A DNA stretch of 29,777 nucleotides, taken from the IMG/VR virus record IMGVR_UViG_3300031367_000004, positions 1 to 29,777 of that record. One strand, 5' to 3'. This document shows positions 1-8,836 of this stretch, one piece after another; position 1 is the stretch's first letter; each line of letters opens with the position of its first letter. The stretch is from a virus. Made by a program: the position numbers and the translations under genes. The notes under the pieces are model-generated. The model had not been told where the DNA came from, ran no database searches, and saw only the letters and a list, made by a program, of their open reading frames with translations.

Positions 1-608
1 CAATGTTAGATGGAGATCAAACCATCGATTTAACTGGTTTAGTTATTGGAGAGACTATTAAAGTTGGTGATATACTGAAAGTTAAACTAGTTGGGGATGG
101 AAATGATGTTTATTTAGTTAATCCAATTAGTGGAATAGAAAAGCACATTATTGATAATAATTTAGCTCAATTAGCGTTTGTCGTGATTGGAGATACCACA
201 AACACTGATTATAATTCATCCACTCAAACTTATACAGCAACTTCAACGGCAATGAAGGTTAGAGTATCAAGACCTTTACGTACATCGACAACAAGTGATC
301 AATATGCACGTGTTCAAACGCCTACTGGAACATTAGTGGCAGGTATTGGCATAGAAATTATTGGAAATCATCGTCTAAATTTTGCGATGTCAAAAGGAGT
401 TGCTATTAGTTTTGCCGCACCTCCTCTGCCTTTATTGAATCAAGGAGCTGTAACAGTAAGAAAAGCAATTGATTCCATTTCGATTAACTGTACAACTCAA
501 GATTCTCTTCCAACCTATTCTCGAAATTTTGTTCCAGCAATTCAGTATGGAGCTTTAATATATCCTGATTATTGTGTAGGAATTATCTCAGGTGGAACAG
601 GATCTTAA
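1..608 (+). CDS. Major capsid (coat) protein, P22 gp5-like, C-terminal part (start at 28921)
   Basis: This is the end of the coat gene that begins at 28921; the first complete codon in the window is at position 3 and the stop is at 606-608. The ATG at 3 is an internal methionine codon, not a start, since the same DNA at 29647 lies inside the open frame. The C-terminal part (ISFAAPPLPLLN, then NFVPAIQYGALIYPDYCVG) is typical of the final strands and belt of P22-type coats. The codon that straddles position 7 reads TTA (Leu) here and TCA (Ser) in the other copy at 29650-29652. A 10-bp stem-loop follows the stop codon. Confidence 0.85.
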   Translation, partial: MLDGDQTIDLTGLVIGETIKVGDILKVKLVGDGNDVYLVNPISGIEKHIIDNNLAQLAFVVIGDTTNTDYNSSTQTYTATSTAMKVRVSRPLRTSTTSDQYARVQTPTGTLVAGIGIEIIGNHRLNFAMSKGVAISFAAPPLPLLNQGAVTVRKAIDSISINCTTQDSLPTYSRNFVPAIQYGALIYPDYCVGIISGGTGS

Positions 609-615
609 GTAATTA

Positions 616-646
616 AATAAGAGGGGGATTTATTCTCCCTCTTATT
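616..646 (+). other. Stem-loop after the coat gene
   Basis: A perfect 10-bp stem (616-625 AATAAGAGGG with 637-646 CCCTCTTATT) encloses an 11-nt loop eight bases after the coat stop codon. It is followed by A-rich sequence rather than a run of T, so it does not look like a strong terminator on the + strand. It may protect the 3' end of coat mRNA or weaken read-through into the tail genes; this is inference. Confidence 0.6.
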
Positions 647-662
647 AAAAATAGGTGAAGTG

Positions 663-1436
663 ATGGCATTTACGGCTGCTAATATTATTCAGAATGCTTA
701 TTATTTGGCAAATATAAAATCTATTCAGGCTCAAGATTCCCTTTCTGTATTAGAGGAACAAAATGGACTTAATTTATTAAACCAAATTCTAGATAGTTTA
801 ATAAATGATCCTGTGTTTTCATCTTATGAAACAATTTTAACGATTGAAAATATTACAACCCCTGAAATATGGATTGGTAAGAATATTAATAATCCTATCG
901 CAAGTGCGACGGTGATTGATAATATTCCTTTCATGGCAATTTATGGTGCTAATTGTTTAGTGAATAATAGTGGAAGTCAGAATCCAACCAATTATCCATT
1001 AATTATTTTTTCTTATACGAACTGGACAAATTCTTCCTATGTAAAAACAGAGGGTATCCCTCAGTATTTATACTATACAACCATTTCAGACATGGATAAT
1101 AATAATGGTGTTTATAATAGGATTTTATTAGATCCGTCGCCTAATACAGATGGAATTGATTTAAATTTAATCGGCGTACTTCAATATAGTGAAATAGGAA
1201 CTTCATCGGATAATATATTGCCTACATTTTCATTATTTTTACAATATTCATTAGCATTTGAACTAGCGATGTTATATGGAAAAGAAACAGAATGGATGCA
1301 GACAAGTAAATCGATGAGAAAAGAAGAATTATATACTAGATTAGTCAGTAATAATCCACTTGATCCTACTATTTCTTCTATTAAAAAAGCCTACGGGCAC
1401 TCTAATTTGTATTACAATCTGGATAATAATAATTAA
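663..1436 (+). CDS. Head-tail adaptor, P22 gp4-like
   Basis: This protein of 257 residues probably docks under the portal after DNA packaging and lengthens the channel. The start of the protein (ANIIQNAYYLANIKSIQAQD, then LSVLEEQNGLNLLNQIL) matches the helical opening of P22 gp4-type adaptors, which often begin with an alpha-helical residue run and a conserved NLLN-type segment. P22 gp4 is shorter (166 residues). I chose ATG 663 over the overlapping GTG 660 because AGGTG at 653-657 is well placed for it. The gene follows coat and its stop overlaps the next start (TAATG at 1434), as expected for adaptor followed by gp10. Confidence 0.7.
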   Translation: MAFTAANIIQNAYYLANIKSIQAQDSLSVLEEQNGLNLLNQILDSLINDPVFSSYETILTIENITTPEIWIGKNINNPIASATVIDNIPFMAIYGANCLVNNSGSQNPTNYPLIIFSYTNWTNSSYVKTEGIPQYLYYTTISDMDNNNGVYNRILLDPSPNTDGIDLNLIGVLQYSEIGTSSDNILPTFSLFLQYSLAFELAMLYGKETEWMQTSKSMRKEELYTRLVSNNPLDPTISSIKKAYGHSNLYYNLDNNN

Positions 1437-4201
1437 TGGCAAAGGTATTTAATTTAGATTTCAATAAAGGTATTACTGGATTTCCAGGACAGGTAGCCCT
1501 TTCGTATATTTTTAATATGACAGGAAGTGCCGAGGGTTACGGGATGTATCCAATTAATATTTCCCTATGGAATCAAGAATTTTATAATATTAGCGTGGAT
1601 GCAACTTATGATTCATTATTTTATGGTGATAAGATATTAAATAATAATATTTCTGATAATAATCTATCCTATGCTTCTATGTTCTTTGGAGTTCAATATT
1701 ATTTCTCAGAAGATCTTACAAGTTTATCATTTAAATTATCACTAGGATGTGTTGGAATTATTGGGGACTATAATTTTTCAACCATTAGCTATGATGAACA
1801 GACTTTATTAAATGTTTTACCTGAACAAGCGGGTGATGTCGATGGGATTGATGCACTTAGAATTAGATTTACAGTGGCGACTCCAGGAAGCTATACTTTA
1901 ATTTATCCTCATAGCATTTTTAGGCTTGTTTCGCCTCCAAATACAATTAATGATCTGGTTGAACTATCTGATAACTATATTCTTAAAGATGGAGACTACA
2001 CGGCTGATCTTCCTGGATATATATTTATCACTAATAAAGAAATATATAAATATATTTTAGGAAGCTCAACTGAGCCTGAATTAATTAATAGTGATGCTTC
2101 ATTTATAGATTTATCTGGAATTTCCTATGGAGATGCACAACTTACTTCTACTTATTTTGTCGCTACTGGTCTTGATAAATCTGATAATCAATATAAAATT
2201 TTAATTAAAGATACCATTTCAGATTCTACATTATTCTATGGCTCAATTAATGGAATAGAAAATGCAGAAATTTATCGAGTTTATTTTCGAGCATTTTTTA
2301 ATCAAGGAGGTGTATATACAGCTGGGTTTTTCTTTGCAGTTAATGATGGGGTTTATTTATTAAGCGTTGATAGCACATCTCCTTGGACTTCAGCTACTAT
2401 TATTGATTCTAGTAATTTTGTAAAGATAACCGCTGGAACTCTAAATGTAACAGATATTGGTCTTTCCTTTAATGGGGGTTATCAAACTACATCAGGATTG
2501 GTCCAGTTTGCATATAGTTTTTGCACTGATGATGGATTTTATATGGCACGCGTCAATATTCAAAATTTAGTTAATCATCAATCTAGCGTTATTGCGGCAG
2601 GAAATTCATTCACTTCTATTGATGGTCAAATTTATTCAGTTTCAAATACAGCTGGAACATATGATGTAGTTGCTGGAACTAATAATTCGCTATTTCACTA
2701 TATAGGAACAAGGGATGGGCCCACATTCAGTGGAAATGTTGCTGAATTAAATGACGGAAATTTACTTTGGAATGATATATTTGGATTTAGAAATAGTACT
2801 GCTCCTCCCTCAAGTTTTAAGTTTACGATTGGAGCATCTGCTTCAAATGGATTTATTCAGCTTAAAAATCCAGAGGATTATCCTATTGATGATTTAATTG
2901 GAATTGATCAAACAATATTTTTAAAATTTGATATACGAATTTCAGATTTTATTAAATATAGCCATAATATATACTATGGACTCTTATCTTTAAAAGGCAG
3001 CGGAATTGCGGACCAAACCTGTTTATTATTTAATTATAATTCAGATAATAATTCTACCTATGCTGGTAATATAGGATCAAATATATCTTCTGATCGATTC
3101 TGGATTGCTTCTAATTACTTTATTTTAAATAATAATTTAACAAAAAATTATTTTTATTATCTTACGATTGATAAACTTGACTTATATGGGATTACGGATG
3201 CAAATAATAATAATGGTGGCGAGTTTCAAACGACAGAAGCTGGTGATATTGTTGATTTAATTATCGAACGATCAATATTTTATATTTTAGGAAATAGAGC
3301 GATTGAAGTATGGCAAAATAATGGTGCGACTGGATTTCCTTATAGAAAACAGCCTTATCTAACAGGTAAATTTCATAATTTTCCACTATTAGACATTAAT
3401 TTACCAAGTGAAGCGAGATACACTTCATTGAATGATAGATTTATTGCACCCGTATTAGATAATGATGAAGCACGTTTTGAAATTGTTTCAATGAGTAAGG
3501 GATCTATTATACCCTTTGAGTTTAATCATAATGGAGTCATTCAAGCAATAAATTATTTTTTAGGCGGATATATAGAAGATTTATATATCAATACATTTAA
3601 AACCGCTGGTGAACAATACCTATATTTGTCACTTATTCGATATGATGATTTTAATGAAGTTTATTATAACGTTGCCGCTTTATTAGTTAATCAAAAAGGC
3701 CAGATATTTTATCAGGAATATGATACAACGATTTTAAATTATTATAAATTCGTCTCTAGCACAGGAGATTCAGCAGCTCTTGTTAATCTTTCCGTGGATG
3801 AAAATACTCGCTTACTCAGTAATATTACCGCTACCTATAAACCTTATTTACCTAATACTTTATTTGTGACGGATTCTAGTTTTCCATATGTATGCTGTTC
3901 TCAATTAATTCGTCCATTAGCTGAAGAATTAGGGGTTAACAAATTAATTATACAATATTCATTTTTAACGAACGATACTGATAATATTCCGCCAGATTCA
4001 CAATATAAAATTGAATTTAGTATTGGGGATGGGATAGATAATTGGGAAACAGTCACAACGGCAAATTATAATATACTTAAGAGGCAAATTGTTGTCAATA
4101 TTACTAAAAATTACCCAGCCCTAATGGTTAGAATCAACTCAAATATTCCAATTATTATCTTAAATGGAATTTTGACCTATGAAGAAATGGGAGTAAAATA
4201 A
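1436..4201 (+). CDS. Tail/packaged-DNA stabilisation protein, gp10-like, enlarged
   Basis: Likely a hub protein of the short tail that closes the head after packaging. At 921 residues it is about twice P22 gp10 (472). The recognisable part lies in the second half: around residues 610-640, VDLIIERSIFYILGNRAIEV followed by WQNNGATGFPYRKQP resembles the gp10 segment with TGAT..P, and the following DNA encodes strands rich in aromatic and acidic residues (RFIAPVLDNDEARF, YEIVS-like). The end (LMVRINSNIPIIILNGILTY) also resembles the gp10 C-terminus. The first ~600 residues are beta-rich with many N, S, Y and D and have no recognised match, so extra propeller or appendage domains are possible. Starts and stops overlap both neighbours by 1 nt. 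Confidence 0.65.
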   Translation: MAKVFNLDFNKGITGFPGQVALSYIFNMTGSAEGYGMYPINISLWNQEFYNISVDATYDSLFYGDKILNNNISDNNLSYASMFFGVQYYFSEDLTSLSFKLSLGCVGIIGDYNFSTISYDEQTLLNVLPEQAGDVDGIDALRIRFTVATPGSYTLIYPHSIFRLVSPPNTINDLVELSDNYILKDGDYTADLPGYIFITNKEIYKYILGSSTEPELINSDASFIDLSGISYGDAQLTSTYFVATGLDKSDNQYKILIKDTISDSTLFYGSINGIENAEIYRVYFRAFFNQGGVYTAGFFFAVNDGVYLLSVDSTSPWTSATIIDSSNFVKITAGTLNVTDIGLSFNGGYQTTSGLVQFAYSFCTDDGFYMARVNIQNLVNHQSSVIAAGNSFTSIDGQIYSVSNTAGTYDVVAGTNNSLFHYIGTRDGPTFSGNVAELNDGNLLWNDIFGFRNSTAPPSSFKFTIGASASNGFIQLKNPEDYPIDDLIGIDQTIFLKFDIRISDFIKYSHNIYYGLLSLKGSGIADQTCLLFNYNSDNNSTYAGNIGSNISSDRFWIASNYFILNNNLTKNYFYYLTIDKLDLYGITDANNNNGGEFQTTEAGDIVDLIIERSIFYILGNRAIEVWQNNGATGFPYRKQPYLTGKFHNFPLLDINLPSEARYTSLNDRFIAPVLDNDEARFEIVSMSKGSIIPFEFNHNGVIQAINYFLGGYIEDLYINTFKTAGEQYLYLSLIRYDDFNEVYYNVAALLVNQKGQIFYQEYDTTILNYYKFVSSTGDSAALVNLSVDENTRLLSNITATYKPYLPNTLFVTDSSFPYVCCSQLIRPLAEELGVNKLIIQYSFLTNDTDNIPPDSQYKIEFSIGDGIDNWETVTTANYNILKRQIVVNITKNYPALMVRINSNIPIIILNGILTYEEMGVK

Positions 4202-4488
4202 TGGCTAAATATATTGTGCCTTTCATTAATCTAGATTCAAAAATAATTGATGAAAATGGATATATGTTACCAGAATTTAAGAATTTTATGAGAGGCTTAT
4301 CCGATCTACTAAATAATAATTTTCAAGATACTGGAATAAAGGTACCTGATATTAATGGAGATATTAATAAAGTATTACAATCGGATCAATCTATTCCAGA
4401 TGGAACGATGTGGCTAGATAATTCTACTTCCCCACAGACAATTAAAGTATTTATCGATGGAGTAATTCAGACATTTATGGTGACTTAA
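4201..4488 (+). CDS. Small virion-operon protein, unknown
   Basis: I do not recognise this 95-residue protein. The first ~40 residues (helical, LPEFKNFMRGLSDLLNN) are followed by a short beta-rich tail containing DGTMWLDNSTSPQTIKVFID, a pattern common in small phage tail or fibre-attachment proteins. It is locked between the gp10-like gene (TAATG junction at 4199-4203) and the GNAT-like gene (junction at 4486-4490), so it is probably a minor tail component made with them. In P22 the tail needle gene sits near here, but the sequence gives no needle-like coiled coil. Confidence 0.6.
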   Translation: MAKYIVPFINLDSKIIDENGYMLPEFKNFMRGLSDLLNNNFQDTGIKVPDINGDINKVLQSDQSIPDGTMWLDNSTSPQTIKVFIDGVIQTFMVT

Positions 4489-4991
4489 TGCTTTTAAAAA
4501 AGATTAAAAACAACCAATTTGTTAAGTATTTAAACGAAAATAGATATTCTCACCTTTGGTATAAATTAAATGATCCGAATTCTAAGTATTTTATACGAAA
4601 AACAGAAACATTTGGGATATATCATAATAAAGCATTGGTTGGCGTATTTGCACTTGAAAGTCAGAAGTATTTCTATGAACCCCATCTATTTATTGATAAA
4701 AAAATACGAGGAAAGAAAATAATTGATTGCTTTAAATCATTATTATTAGATTATTTACTAAAATATCCATTAATGATAGCGCGAATCAAGAAAAAAGATA
4801 AGCATATTCAATTGTTTATTAAATGGATAGGATTTCGTAAATTTAAAGAAGATGATCAATATATTTTCTTTGGTATCGACATAGAACAATATGGTAAAAT
4901 AAATAAAAAAAATTTTACAAAACGTAGTAGAATAAAGGATAGTTATAAAGGATTTTATCATGTCGAAAGGACAACCAGATTATCAAACTAG
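4488..4991 (+). CDS. GNAT-fold protein, possibly an internal virion protein of the T7 gp13 type
   Basis: A protein of 167 residues with the outline of an acyl-CoA N-acyltransferase: strands around residues 41-66 (TFGIYHNKALVGVFAL), then HLFIDKKIRGKKIIDCF at 66-82, where RGKK occupies the place of the acetyl-CoA loop. The loop lacks the full Q/RxxGxG/A form, so catalysis is uncertain. Established parallel: T7 gp13 is an acyltransferase-fold virion protein encoded just before the ejection proteins, which is the same position as here. The C-terminus is very basic. The gene overlaps the next one by 32 nt and starts at a TAATG junction. Confidence 0.55.
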   Translation: MLLKKIKNNQFVKYLNENRYSHLWYKLNDPNSKYFIRKTETFGIYHNKALVGVFALESQKYFYEPHLFIDKKIRGKKIIDCFKSLLLDYLLKYPLMIARIKKKDKHIQLFIKWIGFRKFKEDDQYIFFGIDIEQYGKINKKNFTKRSRIKDSYKGFYHVERTTRLSN

Positions 4992-5505
4992 CGCACAGAA
5001 AGCGGCTGATGCGTGGAATAGAGTTTATAGCAATATTACAGATGAAGCGCCTAACATGTCTAATCTATCTGATTTACAAAAAATACACAACATGTATGAA
5101 AATCAGCAATATTTAAGTGGATTATCCGGATCAACATTAGGTCGCCAAGCAGAAACATCTGCGATGGCTAACGCTTTGCTCGATCGATATTATCAAAATT
5201 TAGAAAACAAGTATAGAAGAGCTCAAAGTGCCTTTCAATTAGTGCCAGGTATAGCTCAGCAGACTCGAAGACCATCTGCATTAGAAAATATAGGTACCCT
5301 CGGAGGAGCTGTATTAGGAGGAGCTTTAGCGGCTTCTAGTGGTGGTGGAACAATGGGAGGAGCGGCGTTAGGAGGCTTAGGATCATTATTAAGTCAATCT
5401 CCTCAACAGTTGCAACCTTCATTTATGCAACCTAGTTATAATTATTATACGCCGACAATTCCGCCGATAGGAATTGGATATAATGATTACTTAAGGGGAT
5501 ATTGA
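4960..5505 (+). CDS. Small ejection-type virion protein, Gly/Ala-rich
   Basis: A protein of 181 residues. The first ~90 residues are helical and polar (QKAADAWNRVYSNI, ETSAMANALLDRYYQNLENK). Residues 108-145 form a glycine/alanine-rich hydrophobic stretch (GGAVLGGALAASSGGG), followed by a Q/P/Y-rich tail. This layout fits small DNA-ejection proteins of podoviruses (P22 gp7 or T7 gp14), which leave the virion and help form the channel across the cell envelope. ATG 4960 has AAAGGA upstream, inside the end of the GNAT-like gene. The stop (5503-5505) overlaps the start of the large ejection protein. Function is inferred from composition and place. Confidence 0.6.
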   Translation: MSKGQPDYQTSAQKAADAWNRVYSNITDEAPNMSNLSDLQKIHNMYENQQYLSGLSGSTLGRQAETSAMANALLDRYYQNLENKYRRAQSAFQLVPGIAQQTRRPSALENIGTLGGAVLGGALAASSGGGTMGGAALGGLGSLLSQSPQQLQPSFMQPSYNYYTPTIPPIGIGYNDYLRGY

Positions 5506-8312
5506 TGACAGATCAATACAATAATTTTATAAATAATCTATTAGGATCATTTCGTGCGACTCAAGAAATATTTGGGACACCTTTTCGTAATAAATTAGCG
5601 CAGCAGCAATATGAACAACAGAGGCAACAATTAGAAAATGCTCAACAGGCTTATCAACAAAATGCAGAATTATTTCCTGAAACGTTGAGATCTGCTCGTG
5701 CCATGACGTCTAGAAATGAAGCATTATCGTCACCATTAGGAATGATTGATCCAAGATTAGTTGGCCTTTTAAATTTACCAGATAACCAACAAAAACAATT
5801 AGGAATTTCTGGATTAACTGGAAAATCTATTGAAGAAGAAGAAAATATTCCTAGAAATGGTGTTTATTCTTTAGCTCAAAATATTATTAGACAGGCACTT
5901 GGGCAACCTTCTCAAAAAGATATTATTGATCAACAAATAGCCGAGCAAAAATTAACAGCTCCTAGCCCAGCTTTTGAGAAATTTGGGTTTTCAGCAAAAA
6001 CAGATGCGACAAAAGCTAGTGAAAATATTAACCTTCTAAAAGAACTAGAGGATAACTTAAAGCATTTTTCAACTTTTGATCGATACAATCCTCGTTCTCT
6101 CACGCGAATCAAAATACAGACAATCATTAAAAATCTAGCTACTCAAGAATTACGTAATACTGCTAATGTTCGAAATAAAAGAGAATGGGATTTTCTTATT
6201 TCTCAACTTGGAAATCCTAGATTTATGACGAATGAGCAATTAATGAGCATTGTCAATCGATTGAAGGGCATTAATAGTAGGGTACTTAAAAATTATTCAG
6301 ATTACTCAAACTATAATAATTATGCTAAAGCAAATAGACTAAAGCCAGATTTGACGGGTTTAGAAGAATTTATTAATAAAAACAGTGAAAATATGCCAAG
6401 TGCAACTACTACAAATGTTGCGCCTATTTCTAATCAGAAAGTAGATAGATCGGCTCAAGGAGCTAATATTCCTACTTATATATCTAACCCTCCTTCTTCC
6501 CCAATGAATCAATCAATGGGGGAAAGCTCTATGGGTAATTTATTTAATCAACCGAATGCATTTAGGAATTTAGTTAATCAATATATAGGGCAGCCTTTAG
6601 AAACCTTATCTAATATCCCAAAAGAAGCAATGAATGCTGCCTTAATAAGACCTTCTAATTTCTTAGCTGATATTTTAAATAAAGCTACGGGAAATACATT
6701 TTCAAGACAAAGATTACCTGAATGGAATTTAGATAAACGTCCTGGTGCTGGAACTTCAGAATTTGTAGGAAATGTATTGGGCAATCTATTGCCTTATAAT
6801 AGAGTAGTTTCTGGATTAGAAAGAGGAGCACAATATATTCCAGAAGCCTTAACAGCGACTAGAAAAATAGCGCCTTTATTAGCTCGTTCATTGGGAGGTG
6901 GTGCAGTCATGGCGGCTGAATCTCCAGAAAATAGAGGTACAGGTGCTACAATTGGAGCCGCGATTCCATTTGTAAGTAGTGCTGTTAGTTCAGTTGGTCG
7001 TCCTATTACTCAATTCGCTAAAAAAGGCATTAGAAGTGCATTAAAAAGTGATATTGGACAATCCGTAGCCAATAGAGTTAAAAATTTATTGTCAAATGTT
7101 CCTGGTAATAACTATGGACAACGCCTTCAGAATTTATTTAATACAAAAATGAAAGAGGCTTCGAATGCTTATCAGTTAATTGAAGGAATACCCAATAAAA
7201 CAGAAGGATTAGCTGAAAAATTTGATAAACAAAAATTATTTCCTAAAAATTTTTCTAAAAATTATAAGAATATTTTAAATAAAGGTATTAAAAAATTATC
7301 TGAAACTAAAAAAGAAAAAGCTTTAAATAAAGATGTTATTAAGTATTTAAGATCACAACGTAGAAATATTCCATCTAATTTTAAAGAAGCCGTAAAAGAT
7401 TATCGATTATTAAATAGAGCCTTTAGAGAACACAATGAAGGAAAAACTGCTTTACTTCCTTCAGCAAGTATTGCTCGTCAAACGATTACAAATTTAAAAT
7501 ATTTACTTTCTAATGCGATGAAGAAAAATGGAAATATACCAACAGAATTATCAAAAGCTTTTTCAAAAGCCAATAAAAATTATGCAGACGCGATGTTGTC
7601 TGCGAGAGTACCCAATGCCGCAGGGACATTAAAACCTAATAAAGGGCTTTTTGAATCTTTACGAAGCAATTTGCCTATTGGAAGTCAAGAAAAAGAATTA
7701 ACAAACATATTTGGTCATGATTTTCCAGTTGAAGAAGAAGAAATTGAAACGGGTATTCCAGAGGATTTTGGGAAGAAATTTATTAAGCAATATCCTAATG
7801 CATTAAATAATTTAAAAACAATTTTTAAAGTAAAAAATCCAGAAGAAATAGCTAGAAAAATATTAGAATCAGATATAATTAATAGCGCTGGTGAAATTGA
7901 TATGAATAAAGTTTTTAATCGTATGGATAATATGAGTCCTAATGTGAGAGAAAAAATATTTGGAAAGACTCTATTAAATGATATTAACCAAGTCAGAAAA
8001 TCCATTAAACCTACTTCAGTTGAAGGAAAAGCATCTTCTACATTTTCGAAATTAGCAACAAAAGGGCTTTTCCCAGGAATTGCAATCGGAGCGGGCGCGC
8101 TAAACCATCCTGCGATTGGCACAACCCTAGGACTTTCACTTGCAGCTCGTCGACTATTCGCGAATAAATTAGTAAAAAATCCTAGATTTATGCGCTGGTT
8201 ATTTAGTGGAAGCAGACCTACGGGTAAAATTGGCAGAGGAATTGAAAAGCGAATCCGTTATACATCTCAAGCATTAGCATCTAAAGAATTACAAGGAGGA
8301 AACACTAAATGA
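5505..8312 (+). CDS. Large ejection-type internal virion protein
   Basis: A protein of 935 residues, probably packaged in the head and injected with DNA, like P22 gp16/gp20 or T7 gp15/gp16. The N-terminus is Q/N-rich and helical (QQYEQQRQQLENAQQAYQQN). Residues ~150-280 are helical with many charges. Amphipathic Gly/Ala-rich segments occur near residues 465-500 (AIPFVSSAVSSVG) and 855-890 (LFPGIAIGAGALNHPAIGTT), as in channel-forming ejection proteins. Between these lies a basic region resembling DNA-binding or structural helices. I see no lysozyme or transglycosylase motif. I start at ATG 5505, which has AGGGG upstream and overlaps the previous stop, rather than TTG 5502. The stop overlaps the next start (ATGA at 8309). 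Confidence 0.6.
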   Translation: MTDQYNNFINNLLGSFRATQEIFGTPFRNKLAQQQYEQQRQQLENAQQAYQQNAELFPETLRSARAMTSRNEALSSPLGMIDPRLVGLLNLPDNQQKQLGISGLTGKSIEEEENIPRNGVYSLAQNIIRQALGQPSQKDIIDQQIAEQKLTAPSPAFEKFGFSAKTDATKASENINLLKELEDNLKHFSTFDRYNPRSLTRIKIQTIIKNLATQELRNTANVRNKREWDFLISQLGNPRFMTNEQLMSIVNRLKGINSRVLKNYSDYSNYNNYAKANRLKPDLTGLEEFINKNSENMPSATTTNVAPISNQKVDRSAQGANIPTYISNPPSSPMNQSMGESSMGNLFNQPNAFRNLVNQYIGQPLETLSNIPKEAMNAALIRPSNFLADILNKATGNTFSRQRLPEWNLDKRPGAGTSEFVGNVLGNLLPYNRVVSGLERGAQYIPEALTATRKIAPLLARSLGGGAVMAAESPENRGTGATIGAAIPFVSSAVSSVGRPITQFAKKGIRSALKSDIGQSVANRVKNLLSNVPGNNYGQRLQNLFNTKMKEASNAYQLIEGIPNKTEGLAEKFDKQKLFPKNFSKNYKNILNKGIKKLSETKKEKALNKDVIKYLRSQRRNIPSNFKEAVKDYRLLNRAFREHNEGKTALLPSASIARQTITNLKYLLSNAMKKNGNIPTELSKAFSKANKNYADAMLSARVPNAAGTLKPNKGLFESLRSNLPIGSQEKELTNIFGHDFPVEEEEIETGIPEDFGKKFIKQYPNALNNLKTIFKVKNPEEIARKILESDIINSAGEIDMNKVFNRMDNMSPNVREKIFGKTLLNDINQVRKSIKPTSVEGKASSTFSKLATKGLFPGIAIGAGALNHPAIGTTLGLSLAARRLFANKLVKNPRFMRWLFSGSRPTGKIGRGIEKRIRYTSQALASKELQGGNTK

Positions 8313-8635
8313 GTGTTCAAACACCAGTTAGTCCTGAAGCGGCTGCTTCTGAAGTTAGCTTAAATACACGTATTGTTCAAACGATTACGCAAGTAAATTT
8401 TGGGCGTCGATTAAATCAAATTCATAATTATTATTTTAAAGATGAATGTTTTACGTGGATACGAATTGAAAATGCGACTGATGCATTTGTAAATATTGAA
8501 GTAGAGATTCCAATGGGTGGGCAAATTATTACGCAGACAATTGCCGTAAGACTAGGAGTGTTTTATCCCATTCGTGGATTATCTGTTAGTTCTTCAGACG
8601 TTAATGTAGTTGCTAATGTAGGAGTAAGACAATAA
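8309..8635 (+). CDS. Small virion protein, unknown
   Basis: This 108-residue protein has no recognised family. It is mostly beta: residues 45-60 (CFTWIRIENATDAFVNIEVE) and 70-100 (ITQTIAVRLGVFYPIRGLSV) look like strands of a compact domain. It has the strongest ribosome site of the operon, AGGAGG at 8297-8302, though its start overlaps the previous stop by 4 nt, so it may be made in larger amount than its neighbours. Its place between the ejection protein and the tail fibres suggests a tail, head-decoration or fibre-adaptor role, not proven by sequence. Confidence 0.6.
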   Translation: MSVQTPVSPEAAASEVSLNTRIVQTITQVNFGRRLNQIHNYYFKDECFTWIRIENATDAFVNIEVEIPMGGQIITQTIAVRLGVFYPIRGLSVSSSDVNVVANVGVRQ

Positions 8636-8811
8636 TGAATGAATCAAATTCAAATAATCCAAATTCTGAGAGCCTACTATTGGCTGCAGAGAATTGTGGA
8701 TGTTGCGACCCAGTAAATCCAATTGTAACTTATTATATACAGAATGATACGGATAATAATTATGTTCAGAACGATACTGATAATAATTACGTGCAGAATG
8801 AGACATATTAA
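8635..8811 (+). CDS. Small repeat-containing protein of 58 residues
   Basis: This is a short gene starting at a TAATG junction with the previous stop (8633-8637) and ending at TAA 8811. The protein begins with N/S-rich sequence, has a Cys-rich motif ENCGCCDP at residues 20-26, and ends in three copies of a nine-residue unit (YxQNDTDNN, YVQNDTDNN, YVQNETY). The DNA repeats with a 27-bp period. The reading frame keeps the repeat exactly and third-position changes between copies are synonymous (tat/tac, gtt/gtg), which supports real coding. Possible roles are a fibre linker or a virion surface peptide; I do not recognise the family. Confidence 0.6.
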   Translation: MNESNSNNPNSESLLLAAENCGCCDPVNPIVTYYIQNDTDNNYVQNDTDNNYVQNETY

Positions 8812-8836
8812 ATAATTTAATTAAGGATGAATTAGG

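Noticed and set aside
7715-8122. Long open frame on the - strand opposite the large ejection protein
   Set aside because: It is antisense to a well-supported gene and owes its length to the codon bias of that gene; no ribosome site or family pattern is seen.
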